Shown one piece after another: positions 20,575 through 31,856 of a DNA stretch of 64,000 nt (position 1 is its first letter; every line of letters begins with the position of its first letter). The notes under the pieces are model-generated. The model did not search any database. It worked only from the letters and a program-made list of their open reading frames with translations, and was not told the DNA's origin. Source of the stretch: Muricea muricata. Its lineage: Eukaryota; Cnidaria; Anthozoa; Malacalcyonacea; Plexauridae. The translations under genes were made by a program, and so were the position numbers. The stretch spans positions 930,001-994,000 of the forward strand of contig OY979725.1 of NCBI GenBank assembly GCA_963855995.1. The letters are read 5' to 3'.

Positions 20575-22419
20575 TGAAGTCATCATCTGTCCTTTTAAAA
20601 GCTGCAGATACAGGTACCATGGTAAACAGAAGAGCACAGTGGTATTATGTTGCCTTTTTTACAACCATGGACTGATCTGGTAAATCACATGTATGCCAAT
20701 GGTATAAGCACCTAAAATTACAAAGAATTCCACCATACACTTTGATCACAGATTATAGATAAGACTATATCTATAATAACCTATAGTCTGTGCTTTGATG
20801 TGTTACTTGCCTCCATGAGACAAACCGTGATCTGTTGCAGTTCACAAAGGCTTTTTGCCTTGGCAAGGTGCTAATGCACTATTGCATTTCTATAATAAAC
20901 AGGAACTTTGATAGTAATTACCTAGTGTGGTAACTTGTCCCTCACAAAAATATGTCCAAAGTTTATAAAAACCATTAAGTTAAGACCTCGAAACGAAAAT
21001 TACAACTCCTTTCAACCAACTTAGATGTAACCATATGTTTGTCCAACACAGGTTTTCAATTTAGACTATGCAAACAGTATCAAATCCTGCATATTATGCC
21101 TCTATCAAATTTTATTGTTTTTTATTTAAACCTACAAAACAATCTAAAATACACACATAATATAATGTGAAGGTCACACGATATTTACAAATAGAAAATA
21201 TTCGTTTCACTTACCAAGAACTAACACAATTATGCCGATTTCATCAAAAAAATAACTTCTTTACATCCCTGTTTTATTCTTCTAGCTTTTTAACGTATTG
21301 TTCAACCATACTTCGCCAGTCAGTGAGTCTAAGCTCCAAATGCCAACTTTTTCATGCTCGACCAATTCTCGACAACACTAATAAGAGACTCACTTTCAGA
21401 TTTGATTTTGAAGTCGTTTTGTACGTTTCAAACTCGATTTTATATTCAGCGCAATCGCAGGAACTTTTTTCAGCACTGGAGGACGAGTTTGAGCTAAATA
21501 AACTTATTTTTCGTGCAAAAATTATCGTTTTAGTAAGTTATAGTGGTGAAATGTAATATAATCTATAGTGTTTGTTTACGTTCGTGTTCCTGAGTCCCAG
21601 TCCCCCAAGCACCACGGAAATTTTTTTCAAAAACGCTAAAAATGCCATGTTTGGCGCCCCATATCTCGGAAACGATTGAACTAAATCAAAAAAGGTTGAA
21701 GAACTTATTAACTAACTTTTTGGGCTCTTTCCAAATCCGTAAAGATCCCCTGAGTGATATAGGCACTTTAACGTACGCTTCTTTTGCATATATTAATCCT
21801 AATGAAAGGCTGCCTTTTGTTCAGGGTTAATGCTCCAGTCTAATACAGAGTTCACTGCGTTGTTGTTAAGAAGTTAAAGCGAAGCATGAATCTAGAACGG
21901 ACATTAACAGGCATGCTTGTCACGTGATCATCACATTAAAACTGACACCTGCTGAGGATAAATTAGTTATGACCTCGAAGAATCAACAAGCATCTCCTAA
22001 TACTAATATAAAAAGAATCAACAGCCGTAAGCACATTATACTCTTATTCACTGTCAGCAAGCTGTTTTAAAAAAAAAGGTTTATGTCAAACACGAATTTT
22101 TTGACAAGTTAGCATTTGGCTAAGACAATTTTCATTCAACGGCCACGGCCATTTTAGTTGATATAAAAACGTTTTAGTTACCTGGGCAACTAATACACAT
22201 CATACAACAGCTGCCTTCCTCTAGGAAAACTTTCAAAAGCTCTTTTTTAACCCGTTCAGTTATCAAAAGCACTTAGAAGCTTCCAGAGTCAGAGAAATTC
22301 TATCTCGACCTATTTCAATGTTTAAAAAGCGATTGTTTTCGCGGTAGATCGAAGATTGTTTTGGTTTTGGGGCCCACAAGGTTATTAACATAAGCGATGC
22401 GCTGTATTTGAAATACCTT

Positions 22420-22427
22420 TATAAATA
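22420..22427 (+). promoter_or_regulatory. TATA box of the GluR0-like channel gene
   Basis: TATAAATA lies 208 bp before the start codon at 22635, with no other TATA-like motif closer. It implies a 5' leader of about 185 nt. Confidence 0.4.
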
Positions 22428-22634
22428 TTTAACGAAAGTAGCAATTCGAAGTAGTCGAATCATTCCAAACGGACGTCGACCGGTTTTCTATGCAGAAAGG
22501 TGCTTTGAAGCAGTTATCTGAATAAAAATACACTGTCAATTTGATCAAGAAGAAGAGAATATCGTATTGAAAGAGAGTACGAGTTGTGAAAGCAAACAGA
22601 AAAGCCGAAAGAAACTACAGGCAAGAGAAACGTC

Positions 22635-25600
22635 ATGAATTCGTGGATAATTTTTGCCTTGTTCGCTTGTTGCTTTTCGACGGCATATTCATCAAATTCG
22701 ACAGGTATGAACGAGAATTTGCTATATTTATATATTTGTGAAATATAAAAGCGTTCTTCGTAATTTTGTTGTAAATATTGTAAGAACCCCGAACGCTGTT
22801 CGTCTTCCTTCACGAGAAACTAAATAAATGTCACTCATCTGCAAAACGTGTACGAAACGTTAAGACCTACTTAGGCAGTTTGTTCGAGTTTTGGGAGCAA
22901 ATACCTCGTAAGAATAGCTGTTAAGAAGGAAATACTGTGGGAAAATCATGTACAAAGTTGCAATTGACTGCCGCCATGCACGCATACATGTATGTATATA
23001 CACATACACAAGCATATAGACATGTATTGAACGTCACAGAACTCAACAGTCAAGTGCCTACAACACTTCTGTCTGACAGCAACCTAAGTACTAGCGAGGA
23101 CTGAATATATATTGCAAGTAGTACACGGCCCACAGCTAGGGACACAACAATAGAACGTTCCATAGAGGCAGCTTAACATTATATAACCTCTTCAGTGTGC
23201 GTGGAGATAGGACAGCAACTTTGCGATTAAAGTTTTTTGCACAGCAGTCACGTCGATAGATATAGGTTCTTTCACTACACGAAAAAATAAAACAGAATTC
23301 AATGTTTCGTGCGCAGGCACTTCGTATTGTGAAGTAATTTATTTCCATCGCATTGTGAAGTTAGTCATTTCCTCGCGAGGAAAGGCCTTCGCGGGCTTCG
23401 CTCGAAATGTTGGATTATGTTTTATCGTTTTTGGTAGTGAATGAATAACCTTTCGTGTACTTTCCTGTACTACCTACTCACAGGCAACTTTTGTTAGAAA
23501 TGTTTTTCCACATCGGGTTGGAAGCATCTCGAAATATTAACGAACGTAATTATTAACCCGTTTGCGGCAATAGCAGGTAATTGTCGGACCACCCAGTGTC
23601 AAAAATTCACCCTGCTGATGCAAGTTGCCTGACTCGTACATCCAACACACGTTACAGTTCGAATTATAATTCTAGGTTAAAGATAGAGACTGGTTTTCTC
23701 CTGATATTCTCTCGACAGACAAATTTTCTTGTAAAATTATCTTGTAGTAAACCATGTACGAATAACGCATCGCACTTTTAATACACTTCTCTCCTTGACA
23801 TTAATAAACAGAAATATCTTCTCCGATCTAAACTATCTTGTTAACACTGAAATACTTTTGAAAATATTTTCTGGCGTCTGAAATAACCTCTTAACACTGA
23901 AATACTTTTCAAATGGGCATAGACCCTAGAGGGCAAACATGTCTACCCCGGTGAAAATATTTTTTATGGATAGGCATTTTAATTTCTCACCGTCTGGTGG
24001 ACTCCATTCAGCCGTCTTGTTTGTGATAGAAGTTGAATCCTTAATCATTGCAGGGTTTAGTAGCGTCTTTAAAAAAGGAAAAAAAAAGATTTGAATAAAA
24101 AACGGGTGGACTCGTTTCGGAAATGAGAGAACACATAAAAACAACACATAAAACGGTGTGAATGCTTAATGTCTTCACTCTGGAGGCAAATTAAGAACTA
24201 CGACTGGAGGCTAAAATTAAAACTAAAAAATTTATGTTAACTAAAATTTCGGCCATATGTGGTCGCTACTAGCATCAGTTGTGCAAAAATTCATCGGACA
24301 GTTATTAATTTAGCCTAGAGTCGTGGTGTAGCCTATAGATTGCTTTGTTAAATTTTAAACGGATTCTTTTTGCCTATAGATTTCTTTGTCAAATTTTAAA
24401 TGGGCTGTTTTTATCCCCGAGAACAGAGTCAAAACGATACATAAAAAGTGTTCTGAGCTAGCAGGAAGGGGCTGAACAATAAAAATGTATAATTACGAAA
24501 GATGTTTGCATGAAGATCAACGTCACCAGAACATAATTACATAAATAACTCGAGAAGCATTATGAGTTTTGTCAGATGTTTTTCAACTTGCCTGTGTGTG
24601 CAAGAAATTTGTATGGAAATTTAAATGAATTTGCATAGTTATTGACGTAACAACATGCAATTTTCGCTTAACACAAGTGCAGAATTGTGCACGATAAATG
24701 ATACTGGGGCAAAAACGAAAATACTACTGGTAAACTATATTGTTTCTTAAAATACAAATGCATGGTATAGGACACTCATTCTTTCTCCAAGCAATTGGCA
24801 TGTGTTGATATTAACTGCTGTATGTATAATCTACTGTATTTAGTAGAAGTAATTTATATTGTGTGTAAAAAAGGTAGAGTGGCCCCGCATGGGACTTTGA
24901 GTCCCCTTTGCACTCGTGCCGTTTGGGTTTGGTTCAATTTATCTCCAATAAAGTTTACAATATTTTCTGTGGCATGCATTTCTACCGATATTAGAAAAAG
25001 TTTTTTTCTAAAATACCGCATCTCGATAACATGCAAAAAATGTAAAAAATAAAGCATTCTACTGTGCATGTCATGTCTAAACCTCCTGTTTGTAAAAAAA
25101 GTGGTAGAGACGGGGCAACGTGTTTGCCATCTCACCGAAATGCTGAAACATTTGATGATACTTTTTACAAAGCGGGTCAGCCATGCAAACTATAGTGGAA
25201 GCAGTATTTAACCAGCTTAGAAATCATATATATATGTATGAACAATTCAATCTTCAACTACGAAGCTTGAGACTTGTTCTTCCATTACGGTTTCCGCACT
25301 TGAGTTTACGGTTTGCCAACAACAACTTTTTTGGAATGCATGAGAAGAAATTCCTTTTCCTGGGGAAATTAATTAATAGAAATTAAAATTTTTATTCGCA
25401 GTTTTGCCCAAACCTGTCTACTGCAAGGACGCAACGTTGAAGGCACAATGGTGGAATATTCCACCATACATTTATCGAGATAAAGATGACAACATCAAGG
25501 GAATCTTCAAAACAGTCTTGGACGAGATTATCAAGCAATGTTGCAACGGCCACACTAATATTACCTACGAAAAACTTCCACTAAACGACTCTGAAGTTGT

Positions 25601-28518
25601 CAAAGATAACATTGGCGAAAACGGGACGGTCATCAGCTTTCCAGTGTATGGCGAAATGAAAGATACAACGTTTCAGAATTATCCTTACATGCCCGTGGTG
25701 GAGGCACCAGGCGTGGTGTTTATCATGACCCAGGAAGACTCGGCCAACGCGGCGCAGGCCGTCATGGACGCAGTGTTTCAAGGATGGCCTATACTCGTGC
25801 TAACGCTCGTCATGGCCGCCTTGTCTGGTATCATAATTTGGGCTTTGGTAAGGATCGTTCGTTGATGTTCACGATGAGTCGTAATTGTTAAAACCTTTTA
25901 AAAAACTAGCAAACTATTGCAAACGTCATAATTTAGCTACTCTAGATAGCATGGCGACAACACATAGATCATCAAATTATTTTCTGTGCAAATGCAATGT
26001 TATGTCTAAATCTTTGATTCTACTCGTATACGAATTTATGAAACCCTTTTCTCTCGCGGTCCTGTACAAAATTAACCCAATTCTTCGCTTTTTCTCAACC
26101 TTGTTTTGGCCTGATTTTCTACAAACCTTTTTAGTAGACTTCTTCAAAATTTTGTAATGTAACTGTATTGTGCATGAAGTCAACATTTTCATGCTATTAA
26201 ATAAGATCGCATCAAGTCATCGATGGCTTTTGTTTTTTCAGGACACATACTGGAATCCTGAAGAGTTCCCTCCGTCGTTCTTCCAAGGAGCCTGGGAAGG
26301 ATTCTGGTGGGCTTTTGTTTCCATGACAACAGTAGGGTACGTATATGGTCAGGACAATCTTATGTTCTGTCACAAACCAAATTGCGTAATTGACGTTAGA
26401 GAGACCGAAAACGGTTTGCAAAAACAAACGGCTGCAAATGCTAAGATTTACGATTGAAAACCTTTTCCATAAGGAAGAAAAAATAAGAAAACCAACATCG
26501 AATAGAGAAACATAGTTACAGAACCGAAAAGAGATCAACTGATTCTATCACTTATAATGGAAACACTCAATACATATAAATTAAAGAATGAAAAAGAAAC
26601 AAAATAGTAGCGTTATCTGTTTCTTTGCAGGTATGGAGACCGTTCGCCTCGTTCATTTTTCGCTCGTGCTTTTTCTTTCGTCTGGATTATGATTGGTCTT
26701 GTTATTATCTCAATCTTCACCGCAACCGTTACAACATCATTGACCGCCATTAGTTTGAGCAACGAAATTAAACTGTATGGCTCTGATGTAAGCTCCGCTG
26801 ACGATACGTTGATTTGCTGTAAATATGTTGTGTATTGTGATGTGCCGTGTCACAAGTCATACCTACTCATTTTTTTTGTCAGGTTGTCGCTCTCAAAAAC
26901 ACGGAAGAACAAAGATTTGGTGTACGAAACAACGCTAAAGTTCACGGTAAATCTTTTATATTGTTATTTTAAGAAAATCAAAATTGCTATAAACGCAAGG
27001 GAGGGACATTAATGGAAGTTTCGTACGATTGTCTGCGGTAATATGTTGACAAACTAAGTTCGCTCCCCAGAATGTCTTGTGTCCTCCATTGGCAACCCAT
27101 CAAGGCCTCACGTTCTAACCAGTAATTCAAACTATTTTCTTTTAATACAGTTCGCTACACAGTAGATCAAATGAAAAATGCGATTATTAACAAGGAGGAT
27201 GATACGATTGGAGGTTTACTCGACAGTTACGTCGCAGGCTACTGGGCTCAAAACATAGACAACGTTAACAAACCGCTGGCTGACCCACAGCTCAGAGTGG
27301 GCACAGTTTTTGATCATCAATTCGCGTACGGCTTTGTGCTTGCGGCTGGCTACGAGAAGAATGACGAGTTTGAGAAGTGTACACGGAAGAAATTAAACAG
27401 CATGGAGACTGAAATAACGAAGATTATTCAGGATGATGCGAAGACGATGGAGGTATGGACGAGTTCTGCTCTTTCTACAGCTATGGAAGTGATTAACTGA
27501 ACATCCACCAACCAGAGTTTTCATTGCAACCAACCTCTTCGCAGTTGTCTTAAGTCGTTTCCTATCTTTTTTTTTAGGAATCAGGAGACGCGGCGGTGCA
27601 AAAGACACAAAATCTCTTCGACGCAGAATCTCCAATATTTCAGAAAGCAATATTCTTCTCGCTCGGTTTAGTCGCAGGTTTGACCCTGTTGGGGTTGATT
27701 TGGGAGTACGCTTACTGGAGACCAAAACAGCCGAATCTTAAAGCGACAGGTGAGTGAAGGCGCGGAACTACGGAGAGAAACATCCTCATCATGACTTCTA
27801 CGATGCAAGGATTTTGTCCTTGCAGATTGTAATGACTGTGGGGGAAGAGACCAAGAAGTTAGAGACCAAGAACATTTAAAAGATTGCTTAATATATATTC
27901 TCTTTTGTACTACTCCGCCTCCTTTGAGGGCAACAACACTGTAAGACTGGACGACGTAAGGCATCGATATAAGCATTCGTACAAGATACTGTAAAGAAAG
28001 ATAAAGAAAACAAAAAATAAGTGTAGTTGAGACACCCGCTCAGGCAATATTTGTGCTGATAACAGTTCATATACTGCCTAGCTGGGAGGGTACCTTTATT
28101 ATTCTAGTCTCACAGGACAATGTTTTCTTTGGTTTTTCGGTTTTCGAGGACCGAACTAAACGAATAGAAAAATACAAAATTAACATCCCTTTCATGGATT
28201 GCAGAAGTGGAACGCGTCATCACTCCACACACGTCGTATGAAGAGCTTGTCGCTCAGCAGAGCGCAGAAATCGAGGAAATCATGCGCAGTGAAGTAAAAC
28301 GCTTCTACGATTCCTGGAACAAGAAACTGGAAGACCTCAAGTGCCGCAACAACCAGCTACGAAGTGGCGAGGAGCTCACCGAAGATCACCATGAAGCATT
28401 CGATGAAAAACAACGCTTGAGTGATGACGAACCCAGCGATATCGAGTTGAATGATGATTTCAACGACGCGAACAAAGATGGTAAAAAATCCCCTTTCTCC
28501 ACCACATCGGAGATCTAA
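22635..28518 (+). CDS. GluR0-like potassium-filter ionotropic receptor (eight exons)
   Basis: Exons 22635-22704, 25402-25847, 26242-26336, 26631-26787, 26883-26946, 27151-27452, 27578-27749 and 28205-28518 have GT/AG borders with matching phases and encode 539 aa. Order: signal peptide (1 to about 19); S1 half of a glutamate-receptor/periplasmic-type binding domain (about 25-145, WNIPPYIYRDKDDNIKGIF); M1 (about 151-172); pore loop with TTVGYGD at 201-207; M2 (about 216-239); S2 half (about 255-378) with GLLDSYVAGYW and VGTVFDHQFAYGFVLAAG; M3 (402-420); and a cytoplasmic tail with a charged helical stretch (about 445-480), an acidic end and C-terminal TSEI, a possible class I PDZ ligand. The filter is that of K+ channels, while the topology is that of ionotropic glutamate receptors, as in bacterial GluR0. 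It probably forms a tetrameric K+-selective ligand-gated channel. The S1 arginine that binds the ligand carboxylate is not evident, whereas the S2 Asp (D302) is. There is no amino-terminal domain. Confidence 0.88.
22705..25401. other. Intron 1 of the channel gene
   Basis: This 2.7-kb intron separates the signal-peptide exon from S1. It holds two small direct duplications, at 23829-23910 (ttaacactgaaatactttt twice) and 24333-24416 (tatagatt.ctttgt.aaatttt twice). A dispersed-repeat fragment lies at 23375-23520. I see no further exon; the phase-1 join across it is exact. Confidence 0.55.
23375..23520. repeat. Dispersed repeat fragment (copy 1)
   Basis: Words gctcgaaatgt, then ggtagtgaa, then ctttcgtgt, then actacctac occur here in the same order as at 56160-56260 and 59550-59640. 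This indicates one interspersed family. The short inverted ggtagtgaa/actacctac pair suggests a foldback element. Confidence 0.5.
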
Positions 28519-31500
28519 CTCTTTCATTTAAAAACGCATTTTCTTTTTCATTTTCGTAATTCTTTTCCGTTAAAATGATCTTAAAGTATCAATTCTACGC
28601 TTTTTACCTCAAGCGAATGGAAGAGGAATTATAACTATTGTTCCTTATGCTACAAATATTTTTTCCCCATTTTTATCTCGATATCATATTTACAATCTGG
28701 ACTTTTTTTCAAATTCCGCACTGACAATTCAATATCTTTAAGTAAGTTTAGTCGATATGACAAACAACGGTTCTTCGCTTATTTAACTTCACAAGTAAAC
28801 CCTTCTTGCATGTTCTTTTCTGAACGATCGAAATATACGGAGTTTCGTAGATAACACGCGCAATTTTACCTATTCTTATTGTTATTTTCTGCATTTTCTC
28901 GGCAAATGTTTAACGAATGCATACGTTCACTCAAAATATGTGGAACTTAATGTTCCGCCATAAATCCAGTACGAAGCTGAAGAGACTGGGACCCAGAGTC
29001 GATGAGTCGAGACGCCACAGACAAAGCTACGAGACCGACAGGAATCAAAAGCCACATTCGTTTGTTGAGCAAACTTTAAAAAACAAGATTATAGGAAAAC
29101 AAGCGAGTCTCTTAAGCTTCGTCTGGTGGTCCTTGTAGATCTACTTAAGCACATATTCTGTATCAACTTAGCCTATCACCAGGGGCGCCGGAGACACAGA
29201 GGCAACTGCACACATTACTAAACAGTGCAGGGACAGCAGGAAGAGGGCAACAGAAAGTTGCCCTTTTTGACTAAACCTTGTACGTGAACCAAACACATTG
29301 AAATTGATAAATGTTTTTAAGAATTTTAGCGGGGAACATGAATCTAAAATTACCCTACAAAACTTTACATCATAGTGATGGCTTGTTTAACAATACGTTT
29401 TAGTCTTCAGGGTCACAAATAAAATCCGTCCTAAGTGTGCCAGCAGTTTTTGCCACAAGTTATACAGCTAGATTGCTCTAAGGCTATACAAGTACAATAA
29501 CATTTGTAACGAAAAAATTAAACCAGCTCTGAAGCAAGTGCCCTTTTCTCCTGGCTATTCCCTCCAGTTCCAAGTGCTTCCTGTGCCCCATTACAGTTTA
29601 AATTAGAAACGTTAAAGTCCATCTTCATTCCTGACATTCAAGAGAAGTGTTTACGTGCAATTTATGTTTAAAAACGAGCAATAATTGCACATCAATAGCT
29701 AATAAATGTATGTATGTATATGATTGTATAGAGTAATGATTTTGAACATAGATAAAAAGTGTACAAATGATGTTGCGGAATTCTTTGCTGACCAATATTC
29801 TCTCAAAAAAGCGAAAGGAATCACAGTTACTTAATTCTGGAACAGAATTTTAGTAATTAGACAGTCCTTTCTCCCTGAAACTTAATAACCGAACCGTTGC
29901 TATAGCTACCCTGTAGAAAACGGGTTTGATGCTGTATCTGTGCTCAAAACGCCATCCAACTTGACAAATAGCTTCGAGAATTTGCTGAGAAATGTTTTTT
30001 TCAAATATTCAAGTAAACGTTTGGTTGACAAAGTGTTCCACTAAGCCGATTTTAACATCGTATGACGTGAGATATTACATTCTTAACTGCAAGACTGTTT
30101 CAATATGCTATAATGATGACATATTTCTGGTATTTAGTATCTGGGTTCCCTCCAAATTTAGGTACATTGGTATCTGACACAAAAAATACCGGGTATTACG
30201 GTATCCTCGTACCCAGTAACAACTAATGGCATCTCCGACGCTTTTTTTCGAGCAGGTAAATCGGATGCGTACTAGAGCAACATGCACAGAGTCAAAATAG
30301 GATAATTTGAGTGCGAGACCTCTGTATACCTTTACTCTGCAATAGCAATTTATGGGTGAACTTAATATACAGATTATTCCTTTAATTGGCTGAGAAATTA
30401 TACTTTGCATTAACATGATAAGCTCTCGCAACAAAACGGAACAAAACTCTCTCGTCTTAACCGAGATTAACCCATCAAATGTGTATACAGCGTAAAAGTG
30501 ATTAGATGAGTTTCATTGCGCAAACAGTAATGGCGGACGCGCCAAGTTGTCTATGGCGTCCCTATAAAACTATCCCGAAGGATTAGCTTTGGGATTAGCA
30601 ACGATCAATGAGCTATCACGCTTAGCACAATGACACAATTTTCAGCTTAGTTGTAGCAGACAGATAAGCTTGGGTTCTATTCACAAGCAATAGTTTGGCT
30701 CCTACGTGTCTCTTGGGAATCACGGTATAATACGAAAATGACCTATTGATTTATAAGATGGGCCGAGCGATAAAATCGTTAAAAGACCGCGCACACGCCA
30801 TGCGAACGAGGTTTTCGAAATTGACAGCTTAATAAGATTGTTTAAACACGAACATAATAGACGCAGTTCGTTTATTTGCGTTTCTTATTTCTTTGCGCGG
30901 ATTTACGGTAAACTAATTTCTCGCAATGAACATGATTTTATGTTTAGCTAAACATGTACGCGCTCCGAGGTGCCATATAATGGGCGTATCGCTTCACCTG
31001 GCCTACTGAATCATCTGCTTCGCTGTTATGCAATTATGCAGTGTACCCGTCGCGCATTTTGACATCCAGCTATGTCGTGGGACGGAAAGCGATAGATAAG
31101 AACATGGATTCAAGAGAAAGCTTGCGGGCAGGAGTGAAGATTTCCGCATGCGAAACTGAACGAAAGTATTCATGCATGTTGTTTTTAATCCGAAGTCCCG
31201 GATTCTAGAGCCTAAAGCTCAGTAAAACCTTCGGACATACCATAAAAGTTCTAAATTGTCCACCCTGTTAGTATACGAGGTACTAAACTAGCTCTCTGTC
31301 AGTTCTAAACTGCTATCGAGCTCCAGGAAGAATCTACTGATATTCTTGAGTGTAAACCCTGCATCCTAGATCTGTGATTTCCAGCAAAACCTCTGGCTAT
31401 AAAAGAAAAGAAATCACCTCCAAACCGCATCCTGCACTCTTATCGAGATTACTACCTATTAGTGTACTGTGGTGTAAGAAAAGATAAATAGACTGCCCTG

Positions 31501-31785
31501 TACACCCCGCATGTTCCTTCAATGTAATGTTCCGTTTTCCATGTTGAAACTTCGGAGTTCCAAACACACCACTCCGAGCCGACTTGGTAGCGGCTTGAAT
31601 CGAAGACGGGAAGCGGGAAGATTGTTTACACTAATGAAGCTGTCCATAACCAAGGAATTATGAAATTTATAGTCTGACAGATATTCAATTGTGTAAACAC
31701 TACTTATGAAAGCTAAATAAAGTTTTCAGATTAACAGATTGGAAACACGCCACAGGATGGTGCACTGCCGGGTTCAGACGAGAGC
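28519..31785. other. Intergenic region after the channel gene
   Basis: No gene is recognised. The first part is probably 3' untranslated sequence of the channel gene, with a possible AATAAA at 29418-29423. A 73-codon frame at 28917 has no homology I recognise. A short hairpin (agggcaacagaaagttgccct, about 29246) and a tgta microsatellite (about 29703) are the only other structures. Confidence 0.45.
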
Positions 31786-31793
31786 TTTATAAA
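31786..31793 (+). promoter_or_regulatory. TATA box of the homeobox gene
   Basis: TTTATAAA lies 71 bp upstream of the start codon at 31857, which would give a leader of about 40 nt. Confidence 0.45.
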
Positions 31794-31856
31794 CTGATCC
31801 AAGGGACGAGACGGTAATCCAGTTGGACGTGATAAGTAGACGCGGACACTTGAACG

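Larger units (their letters stand above)
18134..21767. mobile_element. 3.6-kb element with ~390-bp inverted repeats, flanked by TTAA
   Basis: The left end AGTGCCTATATCACTCAGGG begins at 18134 and its reverse complement ends at 21767, each next to TTAA (18130-18133, 21768-21771). The terminal inverted repeats span about 18134-18515 and 21385-21767 at roughly 85-90% identity. The ends are unlike those of the neighbouring 3.9-kb element, so this is a different family. No transposase frame is visible. The interior carries later insertions (a SINE-like head and a TAA-flanked MITE). Confidence 0.78.

Noticed and set aside
28917..29138. 73-codon frame rich in Arg/Ser downstream of the channel gene
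   Set aside because: Falls in likely 3' untranslated sequence, with no homology I recognise and no splice signals.
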